A stretch of DNA of 64,000 bases from Dokdonella sp. (lineage in GTDB: Bacteria > Pseudomonadota > Gammaproteobacteria > Xanthomonadales > Rhodanobacteraceae), in assembly GCA_023228465.1 (NCBI GenBank), contig JALOBC010000007.1, positions 1-64,000 of the forward strand, given 5' to 3'. Shown here in pieces: positions 16,608-24,936 of this stretch. The notes beneath the pieces were generated by a model. It did not search any database and was not told where the DNA came from. It saw only the letters and a list, made by a program, of their open reading frames with translations. Numbering within the stretch: the first letter of the stretch is position 1; the number at the start of each line of letters is the position of its first letter. A program made the position numbers and the translations under genes.

Positions 16608-17497
16608 ATGCACTGCGCGGGCGGGAAATCCCGCTCACCATCATCGACACGCGCAAGCCGGTGACCGAAGAAGCCGCTGCGCACGCCCACGACACGGCGG
16701 GCGAGGGGCCGCGCAGCCTGGGCCGGCCACCGCCGTGTTTCCTGTATGTGGCCGACACGCCGATCGACGAGGGCCAGATCGCCAAGGAAATGCAGCATCA
16801 CCGCGACATCGATCCCTTGCGCGCGCGCCGCGCGGCGGCCGAAGCCCTGGTGGTGCGCGAACTGCTGCGCCTGGAATGCGCGCGCATCGGGCTGGACGGC
16901 GCCGCACAGGCCATCGACGGCGAGACGGCCGAGGAGGCTGCCATCCGCGTGCTGATCGAGCGCGAGATGCCGATCCCCGAGCCCGATCCGGACGCCAGCC
17001 GGCGCTGGTTCGAGCAGAACGCCGGGCGGCTGCGCGAACCCGATCGTCTGCGCCTGCGCCACATCCTGCTCGCGGCCGCGCCCGATGACGTGGACGAACG
17101 CCTGCGTGCACGGGCACGCGGCGAGGAACTGATCGCCGGGCTGCGCACGCACCCGGAGCGCTTCACCGAGTTCGCCATGCGCCACTCGGCCTGTCCATCG
17201 CGCGACGATGGCGGATCGCTGGGCTGGATCGGGCGCGGCGCGACCGTGCCGGAATTCGAGCGCCAGGTCTTCATGCTGCCCTGCGGCCTGGCGGGCCTCA
17301 CGGTGGAAACACGTTACGGGCACCATGTGGTGCAGGTGGACGAGATCGCCCGCGGTGCCGCGCTGAGCTTCGAGGAGGCCGAGGAGAGGATTGCCGCCTA
17401 CCTGGAAACCCAGGCGCGTCAGAACGCCATCCAGCAGTATCTCGGCCAGTTGTCGGAGCGCTACGGCGTGCGTGGCATGGAACAGTTCGAGGGTTGA
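16604..17497 (+). CDS. Parvulin-type peptidyl-prolyl isomerase (NifM/PpiC-like)
   Basis: This 297-residue protein has a helical N-terminal region (~1-140) and a PpiC rotamase domain (~145-245), seen in RLRHILLAA, FAMRHSACPSRDDGGSLGWI and FEVQ-like region through GHHVVQVDEI. No signal peptide is visible, so it is probably cytoplasmic. Its ATG overlaps the narI stop. A parvulin gene after narI is common in pseudomonads and other denitrifiers, where it is thought to help fold nitrate reductase. Confidence 0.9.
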   Translation: MNALRGREIPLTIIDTRKPVTEEAAAHAHDTAGEGPRSLGRPPPCFLYVADTPIDEGQIAKEMQHHRDIDPLRARRAAAEALVVRELLRLECARIGLDGAAQAIDGETAEEAAIRVLIEREMPIPEPDPDASRRWFEQNAGRLREPDRLRLRHILLAAAPDDVDERLRARARGEELIAGLRTHPERFTEFAMRHSACPSRDDGGSLGWIGRGATVPEFERQVFMLPCGLAGLTVETRYGHHVVQVDEIARGAALSFEEAEERIAAYLETQARQNAIQQYLGQLSERYGVRGMEQFEG

Positions 17498-17539
17498 GGG
17501 TTCGTAGTCATGCCGCCGGTAGGCTTTCGACGAAGACCG

Positions 17540-17770
17540 ACTCGCGTCCCTGCGTGTTCCGCTCGCATCCCTGCGAGCGGGTCACTTCTCTTTTCTTGTC
17601 AAAAGAGAAGTAACCAAGAGAAAGACACCCCACAGCGGCGCCCTTCGGGTGCGTGGTCGCCGGCCGGGGTTTGCCGACGGCACATCCGTGTGCCGACGGC
17701 AAACGCGCGCGAATCCATTCGCGCGCCCCTGCGGGCCTTTTCGTCCGGCGCCCACCGCCGCTGAAAGGGG
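17540..17770. repeat. Structured intergenic repeat between the nar operon and narK
   Basis: The segment holds several strong inverted repeats. ACTTCTCTTTT (17584-17594) pairs with AAAAGAGAAGT (17601-17611) around a 6-base loop. Further hairpins are CGGCACATCCGTGTGCCG (around 17680-17700) and GCGCGAATCCATTCGCGC. It looks like the multi-hairpin intergenic repeats seen in Xanthomonadales genomes and may end narGHJI transcription. Its copy number elsewhere cannot be tested here. Confidence 0.5.
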
Positions 17771-17802
17771 ATTGCAAGCAAGACCGCAGCCTTCGCTGGA
17801 CC

Positions 17803-17816
17803 TTGACGCGGACACT
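17803..17816. promoter_or_regulatory. Weak FNR/DNR half-site ahead of narK
   Basis: TTGACGCGGACACT keeps only the first half of TTGAC-N4-GTCAA. It is listed because its distance to the narK ATG (52 bases) matches the better sites in this window. It may bind weakly or not at all. Confidence 0.3.
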
Positions 17817-17868
17817 CCTTCGCCTATCTCCATTTATTTAAAATCCCCTCTCGACGAGCGCCTTCTGC

Positions 17869-19287
17869 ATGAACGCCGCCATCGATGTCACCCCCGCCCA
17901 ACGTAGTCGCGCCCTGTGGCTCAGTACCTTCTCGCTCGGCGTGTGCTTCGCCGTGTGGGTCATCTTTTCCATCATCGGCGTCAAGCTCAAGGATGAACTG
18001 GGTCTTTCGGATACCGCCTTCGGCCTGCTGGTGGCGACACCGATCCTGACCGGCTCGATCAGCCGGCCCCTGCTCGGCATCTGGTCGGAGATGATCGGTG
18101 CCCATCGTGTGTATGCCCTGCTCATGCTGGTCGTGGCCGGCTTCACCTTCGCCTTGCCGTACGCAGATTCCTTTCCTGCGCTGCTGTTGGCGGGCCTGGG
18201 CCTGGGGCTGGCGGGCGGCTCGTTCGCCGTGGGCACGGTGTACGTCTCGGCGTGGTATCCGCGCCAGCGTCAGGGCACGGCGCTCGGCCTGTTCGGCATG
18301 GGCAACGCCGGCGCCGCGCTGACCGGCCTGATTGCACCGCAGCTGCTGCTTTTCATGGACTGGCGCCAGGTAGCCAATGTCTATGGCCTGCTGGCTTTGG
18401 CCACCGCCGTGCTGTTCTTCCTTCTGGCCCAGGCCGATCCGCTCATCCGCAGCCGCCGCCCAGGCGCTCGCGGCACGTCGCTCGCCGAACGCCTGGCGCC
18501 GCTGCGCAACCTCCAGGTGTGGCGCTTTTCGCTCTACTACTTCCTGGTGTTCGGCGGTTTCGTCGCGCTGGCATCGTGGCTGCCGCGCTACTACATCGGT
18601 GTGTATGGCGTGGATCTGCAGACGGCCGGCATGCTGGCGGCGAGCTTCGGCCTGCCGGCAACCCTGTTTCGTGCGCTGGGCGGCGCCCTGGCCGACCGCT
18701 ATGGTGCGCGCCGGATGATGTACATCTCGTTTTCCGTCTGCATGGTTGGCCTGTTCCTGCTCTCCTACCCGAATACCCACTACGTGGTGGAAGGCATCCA
18801 GGGGCCGATCGCCTTCACCATTGCCCCGACCATGATCGAGCGTGCCGTGGTGCTGCTCATCCTCGGCTTCGTCATGGCGCTGGGCATGGCTGCCGTGTTC
18901 AAGCACATCCCGACCTACTACCCCGATCACGTCGGTGCGGTCGGCGGCGTGGTCGGCATGGTGGGCGGCCTCGGCGGCTTCGTGTTGCCGATCGCCTTCG
19001 GTGCGATGAACGACCTGGTGGGCATCTGGAGCAGTTGCTTCATGCTGCTGTTCGTCATCGCGCTGACGAGCCTGCTATGGATGCATTTCGCCATCCTGCG
19101 CATCAACCGCCAACGGCATCCAGAGATCAAGTCGGAAACCGATCTGCCCGAGATCATGGCCGCCGTGGTCAGTGCCGCCGAGCGCGCGCAGGCGGCGGCA
19201 GATGCGGCCGGCCGGGCCGCGCGGGAGGCCGGCGAAGCCGCCGCGCGCCTGCGTCGTGCCGGACGCCCGGCGCCTGCGAGCGACTAG
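17869..19287 (+). CDS. narK: NarK-type nitrate/nitrite transporter
   Basis: This 472-residue major-facilitator protein of the nitrate/nitrite porter family has about twelve transmembrane helices. The two nitrate signatures are present (GMGNAGAALTGLIAPQ and GVVGMVGGLGGFVLP), with conserved arginines in SRPLLGIWSE and FRALGGALADRYG. It imports nitrate and/or exports nitrite for the reductase encoded upstream. The last ~45 residues after the final helix are an unusual Ala/Glu/Arg-rich helical tail, likely a cytoplasmic coiled coil. Confidence 0.95.
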   Translation: MNAAIDVTPAQRSRALWLSTFSLGVCFAVWVIFSIIGVKLKDELGLSDTAFGLLVATPILTGSISRPLLGIWSEMIGAHRVYALLMLVVAGFTFALPYADSFPALLLAGLGLGLAGGSFAVGTVYVSAWYPRQRQGTALGLFGMGNAGAALTGLIAPQLLLFMDWRQVANVYGLLALATAVLFFLLAQADPLIRSRRPGARGTSLAERLAPLRNLQVWRFSLYYFLVFGGFVALASWLPRYYIGVYGVDLQTAGMLAASFGLPATLFRALGGALADRYGARRMMYISFSVCMVGLFLLSYPNTHYVVEGIQGPIAFTIAPTMIERAVVLLILGFVMALGMAAVFKHIPTYYPDHVGAVGGVVGMVGGLGGFVLPIAFGAMNDLVGIWSSCFMLLFVIALTSLLWMHFAILRINRQRHPEIKSETDLPEIMAAVVSAAERAQAAADAAGRAAREAGEAAARLRRAGRPAPASD

Positions 19288-19411
19288 GCTTGCGGCCCGC
19301 CGCCGATCGCTGCGCATGCGTGGTCACGCCCCATCGGCTTGCTGGAACTTCTGTACGGACTGCGTGGATCGGGTGTCGGCCTGAGCTCGCAGCGGGCACG
19401 GCCGGTTCCGC

Positions 19412-20470
19412 TCAGGCGCGTGGCGGCACTGCCAGGCCCGCTCGGCGCATGGCATGCAGATAGCCGACGAACAGCAGCGACCAGGCGGCGAGCGCAACGA
19501 CGAATGATGCCCGCGCCAGCGGTTCCAGGAACGGGAAGCCAAGTGCCTGGGACATCTCGAACGTGCTGGTGGCGTACATGCCGAGAGGGAACACGGCGCC
19601 CCAGTAGAGCGGGTCGTAGCGCAGCGGGAAGCGCCGGTAGAGGTGCCGCCAGACGCCCAGCACCAGCAGCATCGGGATCCACCAGGTACCGGTTGCCCAG
19701 TAGAAGATCGTGAAGCCGTTGACGAAGGGCTGCAGCGACAGCAGGAAGGGCGCATCGGTCGCATTGATGCTCAGCAGGGAGCCGGCCAGCGTGGAGATGG
19801 CCATCGCGCCCATGTTGATCCAGTAGGGTGGCGACAGGTCGCCGGGTGGCATCACGAAAAAGGTGTAGCGGTAGAAGATCAGCGACATCATCCAGATGTA
19901 GAGCATGCCGCCCCACAGCCACATCGACAGGGCGAGGAAGTTCAGCTCCAGCCTCCAGGGCTGTGCGGCCTGGGCCGCGAGCAGGGTGCTGAGGACGGCA
20001 ATCGACTGCGTGGCGACCACGCCGAGCAGCCAGCCGCCGTTGATGCCCTCGGCCAGGCTGGGCTTGGCGCTCTTGACGGTCAGCACGGTGAAGATGGTGT
20101 AGGTCAGCAGCAGCCACAGCACGACGGCCACCACCAGCAGGGCGATGGCGCCGCGCACGCTGCCGGCCAGCAGCAGGAACTGGCTGCCGACGATGCTGGA
20201 GGCGGCCACCATGGTGAAGAAGCCCGGCCCGCGCAGGTGATCGGTGAGATCGCCGACGAAAAGCCGCGGGTGGCGGGCGAGCCGGGTCAGGTAGAGCAGC
20301 CACAAGGTCACATAAGCCACGCCGTTGAAGGCGAACAGCAGCCAGGCCAGGCGTGGCATGCCGAGCCGCCATGCACCGATGGAGACGATGCCGGTGGCCA
20401 TGACCAGGCCGAAGTAGGCGGGCGAGAGGTGCGCCAGCGACGGAAGCGGGAAGCGCGCTGCGGCTTGCAT
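19412..20470 (-). CDS. TDT-family transporter (tellurite resistance/C4-dicarboxylate type)
   Basis: This 352-residue protein has about ten transmembrane helices of the TDT/TehA/SLAC1 fold, with the typical start PAYFGLVMATGIVSIG. Family members carry C4-dicarboxylates, sulfite or anions such as nitrate and chloride. It lies convergent to narK, and an anion-channel role in denitrification is possible but not shown. The ATG at 20470 is chosen for the GAGAAA ribosome binding site 7 bases ahead. Confidence 0.85.
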   Translation of the reverse strand: MQAAARFPLPSLAHLSPAYFGLVMATGIVSIGAWRLGMPRLAWLLFAFNGVAYVTLWLLYLTRLARHPRLFVGDLTDHLRGPGFFTMVAASSIVGSQFLLLAGSVRGAIALLVVAVVLWLLLTYTIFTVLTVKSAKPSLAEGINGGWLLGVVATQSIAVLSTLLAAQAAQPWRLELNFLALSMWLWGGMLYIWMMSLIFYRYTFFVMPPGDLSPPYWINMGAMAISTLAGSLLSINATDAPFLLSLQPFVNGFTIFYWATGTWWIPMLLVLGVWRHLYRRFPLRYDPLYWGAVFPLGMYATSTFEMSQALGFPFLEPLARASFVVALAAWSLLFVGYLHAMRRAGLAVPPRA

Positions 20471-20702
20471 GGGCGTTTCTCGTTGCGGTTTGGGGAGGGG
20501 TGACCGGCGCAGGATAACGCCGTCCGCCAGGCGCCTGTCGAGGGCGTGGAACATGCGCGACAATTTCGCCACCGCTTCGGCCACGCTGGCCGATTCCGGG
20601 CAGCGGTGCAGCCGACACCGGTGCATGAGGCCGGTCTCGCGCGTTGATGACATCGGCGGGAATGTTTGGCAAGCTGCGATGTATACATATCGCGGGGCAC
20701 GC

Positions 20703-23675
20703 ATGGACCGCTGGGGTACGGTCTGCAGGATCTGTCTTCTGGGTTTGCCGGTGCTGCTGGCAGGCGCGGCTGTCGCTGCACCCACCGCGGGGGCCAACGC
20801 CGACCAGCCTGCGCAGTTGCGCGTCGTTACCGACAACAACTACCCGCCGTTCCTGTTTGTCGACGCCAGCGGCAAGGCCGATGGCTATACGGTCGACATG
20901 TGGCGCCTGTTCGAACGCTACTCGGGCATCAAGGTCAACCTCGAAGCCACCGACTGGGCATCGGCGCAGGATGCGTTGCTGTCCGGCCGCGCCGACGTCA
21001 TCGACATGCTTTTCCGCACCCCGCGACGCGAGGCGCTCTACGATTACTCGCCGCCCTATGCCAGGCTCAAGGTCGGCATCTATGTGGATCGGCGCATCTA
21101 CGGCGTGCACGACGTGGCTTCCCTGCGCGGCTTTCCGGTCGGCGTCGAGGCGGGGGATGCCTGCGCCGAAAGGCTGGAGTCACTCGGCTTCACGGAACTG
21201 CATCAGTACCGCCATTACCGCGACATCATCCGCGCCGCCACCCGTGGCGAGATCTTGATCTTCTGCATGGATGAATATCCGGCAAGCTACTTCCTGTACC
21301 GCGAGCATGCGCTGAATCGCTTCAGTCGCGCCTTCGTGCTCTATACCGGCGAATTCCACCGGGCCGTGCGCAAGGGCGATGCAGCCCTGCTGGAGGCGGT
21401 CGAGAAGGGCATGGCGATGATCCCGCCGGCCGAGCGCGAAGCGGTGCGCAAGAAGTGGCTGGATCGCCCGTTCATTCTCACGCCCTGGTTGCACATGGCC
21501 GGCACTGCTCTGGCCATCGGCGCGGCGCTGGTCGTCCTGATGCTGGTCTGGGTCTGGCTGCTGCGGCGCACGGTGGCGCGGCGCACGCGCGCGCTGCGCG
21601 ACGAAGAAGGCAAGCTGCGCGCCATGTTCGACGCCAGTCCGGACGCCATGTGGCTGAAGGATCCGGCCGGTGTCCACCGCGCTTGCAACGACAGGGTGGC
21701 CGAGTACCTGGGCATTGCGCGCGAGGATCTACTGGGCCGCACCGATGACGAGTTGTTCCCGCCGGCCCTTGCCTCCACGGCGCGCGCGATGGAAGCGGAA
21801 GTCCTGCGCCTGGGCCAGCCGCGCAGCTGGCAGTTGCCATTCGAGGCCAACGGTGTCACGCGCCAGCTGGAAATCACCAAGGTGCCGTTGTCGGGCACCG
21901 ATGACGCAGTGGGCGGGGTGCTCAGCGTGGCGCGCGACATCAGCGAACAGAAGCGCACCGAGGCCGAGCTGCGCCTGGCCGCGGTGGCCTTCGAGAGCCA
22001 GGCGGCCCTGCTGGTGTTTGCGCCAGACGGCACCATCGAACGCGTCAACCGCTTCTTCGCGCGCCTGTCCGGCTATACGGCCGAGGAGCTCATCGGCAAG
22101 CCTGCGTCGATTCTGGGTTCTCGCCACCTGGACGGGGGGCTGCGCAAACGCATGCTGGAGCAGCTGCGGCAGCGCGGCTTCTGGCAGGGTGAGCTGTGGA
22201 TCGAAGTGAAGACCGGCGAACCGCGCGTGGTGCGCGCGACGATCTCGGCCGTGCTCGATGATGGCGGCCGGGCCGCCCACTATGTCTGCGCCATGATCGA
22301 CCTGACCAGCGAGCGCGAGGCGCACGCAAACGTCGATCGCATGACCTTCTTCGATTCCCTCACCGACCTGCCGAACCGGCATTTCCTGCTCGAACGCCTG
22401 CAGCACTCGATCGACGGGAAAGTGGCGCAGGTTGCGGCACTGCTCCTGTTCGACATCGATCACTTCAAGCGTGTCAACGATTTGCGCGGCCATGCCGCCG
22501 GCGATCGTCTGCTGGCGCTGTTGGCCGCGCGCCTCAGCGATCGGCTGGATGCGTACGGCATCCTCGGGCGTCTGGGGGGTGGCACCTTCGGCGTGCTGCT
22601 GGCCTCCGGGAACGCGGCGGCAGGCGCGACGCAGGCGCGCGTGCAAGCCTGCGCCGAAGGCATACGAACCCTGCTGCGTGCTCCCTTCCAGGTGGACGCA
22701 GGGATGCCGGTGGAAGTCACGGTCAGCATGGGCTGGACCCACGTCGGTGATGGCCACGCGCTGGCCGAATCGGTGCTCAAGGAAGCCGAGCTGGCCATGT
22801 ATGCCGCCAAGTCCCGCGGGCGTGACCAGGTGTGCCGCTTCGAATCCTTCATGCAGGATGAGCTGGCGCGTCAGGAAACCCTGCTCTACGAACTGCGCAC
22901 CGCGCTGGTCGATGATGGATTCCTGCTGCGCTTCCAGGCGCAGTTCGACCGCGCCGGCGGCATCATTGGTGCCGAGGCCTTGCTGTGCCTGCCGCGCAGC
23001 GATGGCGAGATCGTCCCGCCCGGCCAGTTCATCCCGGTCGCCGAGGCCAATGGCCTGATCACCGCAATCGGCACCTGGGTGTTGCGCCGCGCCTGCCGGC
23101 AGCTGGTCAGCTGGTCGCAGCTTGCATCGACCCGCGCGCTTTCCCTGTCGGTCAATGTCAGTGCCCTCCAGTTCGACCAGGCCAGTTTCGTTGACGAGGT
23201 GCGCAGCGCCCTGCTCGAAACGGGCGCGGATCCCGGCAAGCTGAAACTGGAGATCACCGAATCGGCCATTCTGGGCGATCTCACCGCCGTCGCCGCCAAG
23301 CTGAACCAACTGCGTGCGCACGGCATCCACATCTCGCTGGACGACTTCGGCACCGGCTACTCCTCGCTGACCTACCTCTCGCGCCTGCCGCTGGACGAAA
23401 TCAAGATCGATCGCTCCTTCGTGGCACGCCTGGCCGACAATGCGGAGGACGCGACCCTCGTCCAGACCATCATCGGCATGAGCCACGGCCTCGGCCTGGC
23501 GGTCATCGCCGAAGGTGTCGAGACGGCGGAGCAGCGCGACTTCCTGATGCGCCATGCTTGCGACGCCTTCCAGGGCTATCTGTTTGCCCACCCGTTGCCC
23601 GCCGAGGCCTTCGCCCGGATGCATGCGGCACACGCCGGGAGCCCGGCGCACTCGCAGTTCGATTCATCCACCTGA
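20703..23675 (+). CDS. Membrane sensor with SBP_bac_3, PAS, GGDEF and EAL domains
   Basis: This ~990-residue protein has a signal peptide, a periplasmic solute-binding (SBP_bac_3) domain (~35-260), a transmembrane helix (WLHMAGTALAIGAALVVLMLVW), two PAS domains, a GGDEF domain and an EAL domain. The GGDEF signature is GGGTF (in LGRLGGGTFGVLL), so diguanylate cyclase activity is unlikely. The EAL domain keeps EAL, NVSALQF, EITES, DDFGTGYSS and AEGVE, so it probably degrades c-di-GMP, although the usual EALLR is EALLC. It should couple a periplasmic small molecule to c-di-GMP level. ATG 20679 is an alternative start. Confidence 0.9.
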   Translation: MDRWGTVCRICLLGLPVLLAGAAVAAPTAGANADQPAQLRVVTDNNYPPFLFVDASGKADGYTVDMWRLFERYSGIKVNLEATDWASAQDALLSGRADVIDMLFRTPRREALYDYSPPYARLKVGIYVDRRIYGVHDVASLRGFPVGVEAGDACAERLESLGFTELHQYRHYRDIIRAATRGEILIFCMDEYPASYFLYREHALNRFSRAFVLYTGEFHRAVRKGDAALLEAVEKGMAMIPPAEREAVRKKWLDRPFILTPWLHMAGTALAIGAALVVLMLVWVWLLRRTVARRTRALRDEEGKLRAMFDASPDAMWLKDPAGVHRACNDRVAEYLGIAREDLLGRTDDELFPPALASTARAMEAEVLRLGQPRSWQLPFEANGVTRQLEITKVPLSGTDDAVGGVLSVARDISEQKRTEAELRLAAVAFESQAALLVFAPDGTIERVNRFFARLSGYTAEELIGKPASILGSRHLDGGLRKRMLEQLRQRGFWQGELWIEVKTGEPRVVRATISAVLDDGGRAAHYVCAMIDLTSEREAHANVDRMTFFDSLTDLPNRHFLLERLQHSIDGKVAQVAALLLFDIDHFKRVNDLRGHAAGDRLLALLAARLSDRLDAYGILGRLGGGTFGVLLASGNAAAGATQARVQACAEGIRTLLRAPFQVDAGMPVEVTVSMGWTHVGDGHALAESVLKEAELAMYAAKSRGRDQVCRFESFMQDELARQETLLYELRTALVDDGFLLRFQAQFDRAGGIIGAEALLCLPRSDGEIVPPGQFIPVAEANGLITAIGTWVLRRACRQLVSWSQLASTRALSLSVNVSALQFDQASFVDEVRSALLETGADPGKLKLEITESAILGDLTAVAAKLNQLRAHGIHISLDDFGTGYSSLTYLSRLPLDEIKIDRSFVARLADNAEDATLVQTIIGMSHGLGLAVIAEGVETAEQRDFLMRHACDAFQGYLFAHPLPAEAFARMHAAHAGSPAHSQFDSST

Positions 23676-23689
23676 GCGGAGACAGGAAC

Positions 23690-24913
23690 ATGGCCGACAC
23701 CCTGGAGCGTGGACGTACGCGCGTGGCGGGATTCGCCGATGCCGAAATGGACTACCAGCTCATGCGTCAGCTTGGTGCGGCGCGTTACGGCGGCGCGGCC
23801 GTGGGCGAATGCCTGGCTCTGGCCCGGCGCATCGACAGCGGCGTGCCGGCGAGCTGGGTGGCCGGGTTCGCTGCGGCAGCCGCGCGCCAGCAGGCCGACG
23901 CGGAGCGGCGCGCGGCGCGCGGCCATGCGCACAGCGCACATGACCAGTATCTGGTCGCCTGCAACAGCTGGCGTGCGGCCGAGTACTACACGGACATCGG
24001 CGATCCCCGGCATGCCGAGTTCGGTCGGTCCAGCCGCGCCTGCTTCATTGCCGCGATGCGCAGCTCCGGCTGGGTATTCGAGGAAATCAGCCTGCCCTTC
24101 GCGGCCACGCCGCTGCCGGCCTACCACCTGCGTCCTTCCGGGGCCGATGCGCCCGGCAAGACGCTCATGATCATCAGCGGCTATGACGGCACGCTGGAGG
24201 AAACCTACATCGCCTACGGGCGTGCCGCCCTGGAACGCGGCTACCGCCTGTTGCTGTTCGCCGGGCCCGGGCAGATGGACAGCATGCGCACGTATCCGCA
24301 GTTGCACTTCCTGCCGGAGTTCGAGCGCATCGGTACGCCGGCGGTGGACTACCTGCTGGCGCGCCAGGACTGCGATCCAGTGCGCATTGCCCTGATGGGC
24401 ATCAGCTTCGGCGGCTACTTCGCCACCCGCATCGCGGTGCATGAAGCACGCATCCGGGCGCTGATTGCCAATTCGCCCATCCTGGATCTGCACGCCTACA
24501 TGGCCTCGTTCGCCGGCTTCGACCCGGCCGAAATGCCGGACGCCGAGGATTTCGGCGTTGCCGACCTGGAACACATTCCCGATCAGGTCATGCCGGTGCA
24601 GACGCGCGAGATGTCACGCAACCTGATGCTGCGGTTTGGCCGGGACAGCTTCAAGCGCACCTATCAGCGCCTGCACGACTTCCGCGTCGCGCCTGCGGAA
24701 CTTGCGCGCCTGCGCTGCGCGGCGCTCGGCCTGGTGGGCAGCGGGGAAGGCCGGGAGCCGATCGCGCAATACGAAAGGTTCCTGGCCGAGGTGCCCGGAG
24801 CCAGCGGCCACGTGTTCACCGACGAGGAGGGCGCGGACGGCCACTGCCAGACCGGCAACCTGGCGCTGTCGGCGGCCGTGTCGATGGACTGGCTGGACGA
24901 ACGCTTCGCCTGA
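23690..24913 (+). CDS. Alpha/beta hydrolase (FrsA/dienelactone-hydrolase-like)
   Basis: This 407-residue protein has a helical N-terminal part (~1-140) and an alpha/beta-hydrolase core with the nucleophile elbow GISFGG and a likely catalytic His near the C-terminus (GADGHCQTGN). The layout resembles 2,6-dihydroxypseudooxynicotine hydrolase-type and FrsA-type enzymes that cut C-C or ester bonds. The substrate is unknown. It starts 14 bases after the c-di-GMP gene with a clear AGGA ribosome binding site, so the two may be co-transcribed. Confidence 0.8.
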   Translation: MADTLERGRTRVAGFADAEMDYQLMRQLGAARYGGAAVGECLALARRIDSGVPASWVAGFAAAAARQQADAERRAARGHAHSAHDQYLVACNSWRAAEYYTDIGDPRHAEFGRSSRACFIAAMRSSGWVFEEISLPFAATPLPAYHLRPSGADAPGKTLMIISGYDGTLEETYIAYGRAALERGYRLLLFAGPGQMDSMRTYPQLHFLPEFERIGTPAVDYLLARQDCDPVRIALMGISFGGYFATRIAVHEARIRALIANSPILDLHAYMASFAGFDPAEMPDAEDFGVADLEHIPDQVMPVQTREMSRNLMLRFGRDSFKRTYQRLHDFRVAPAELARLRCAALGLVGSGEGREPIAQYERFLAEVPGASGHVFTDEEGADGHCQTGNLALSAAVSMDWLDERFA

Positions 24914-24936
24914 GCGGCGCCGGGCTCCGCCGCTCA
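24911..24936. terminator. Bidirectional terminator hairpin holding both stop codons
   Basis: TGAGCGGCG (24911-24919) pairs perfectly with CGCCGCTCA (24928-24936) around an 8-base loop. The first three bases are the stop codon of the plus-strand hydrolase and the last three are the stop of the minus-strand DUF3089 gene. No T-run follows. Confidence 0.6.

Noticed and set aside
20679-20702. ATGTATACAT palindrome near the c-di-GMP gene start as an operator
   Set aside because: Short palindromes of ten bases occur by chance and no second copy was found; it is treated only as an alternative start region.
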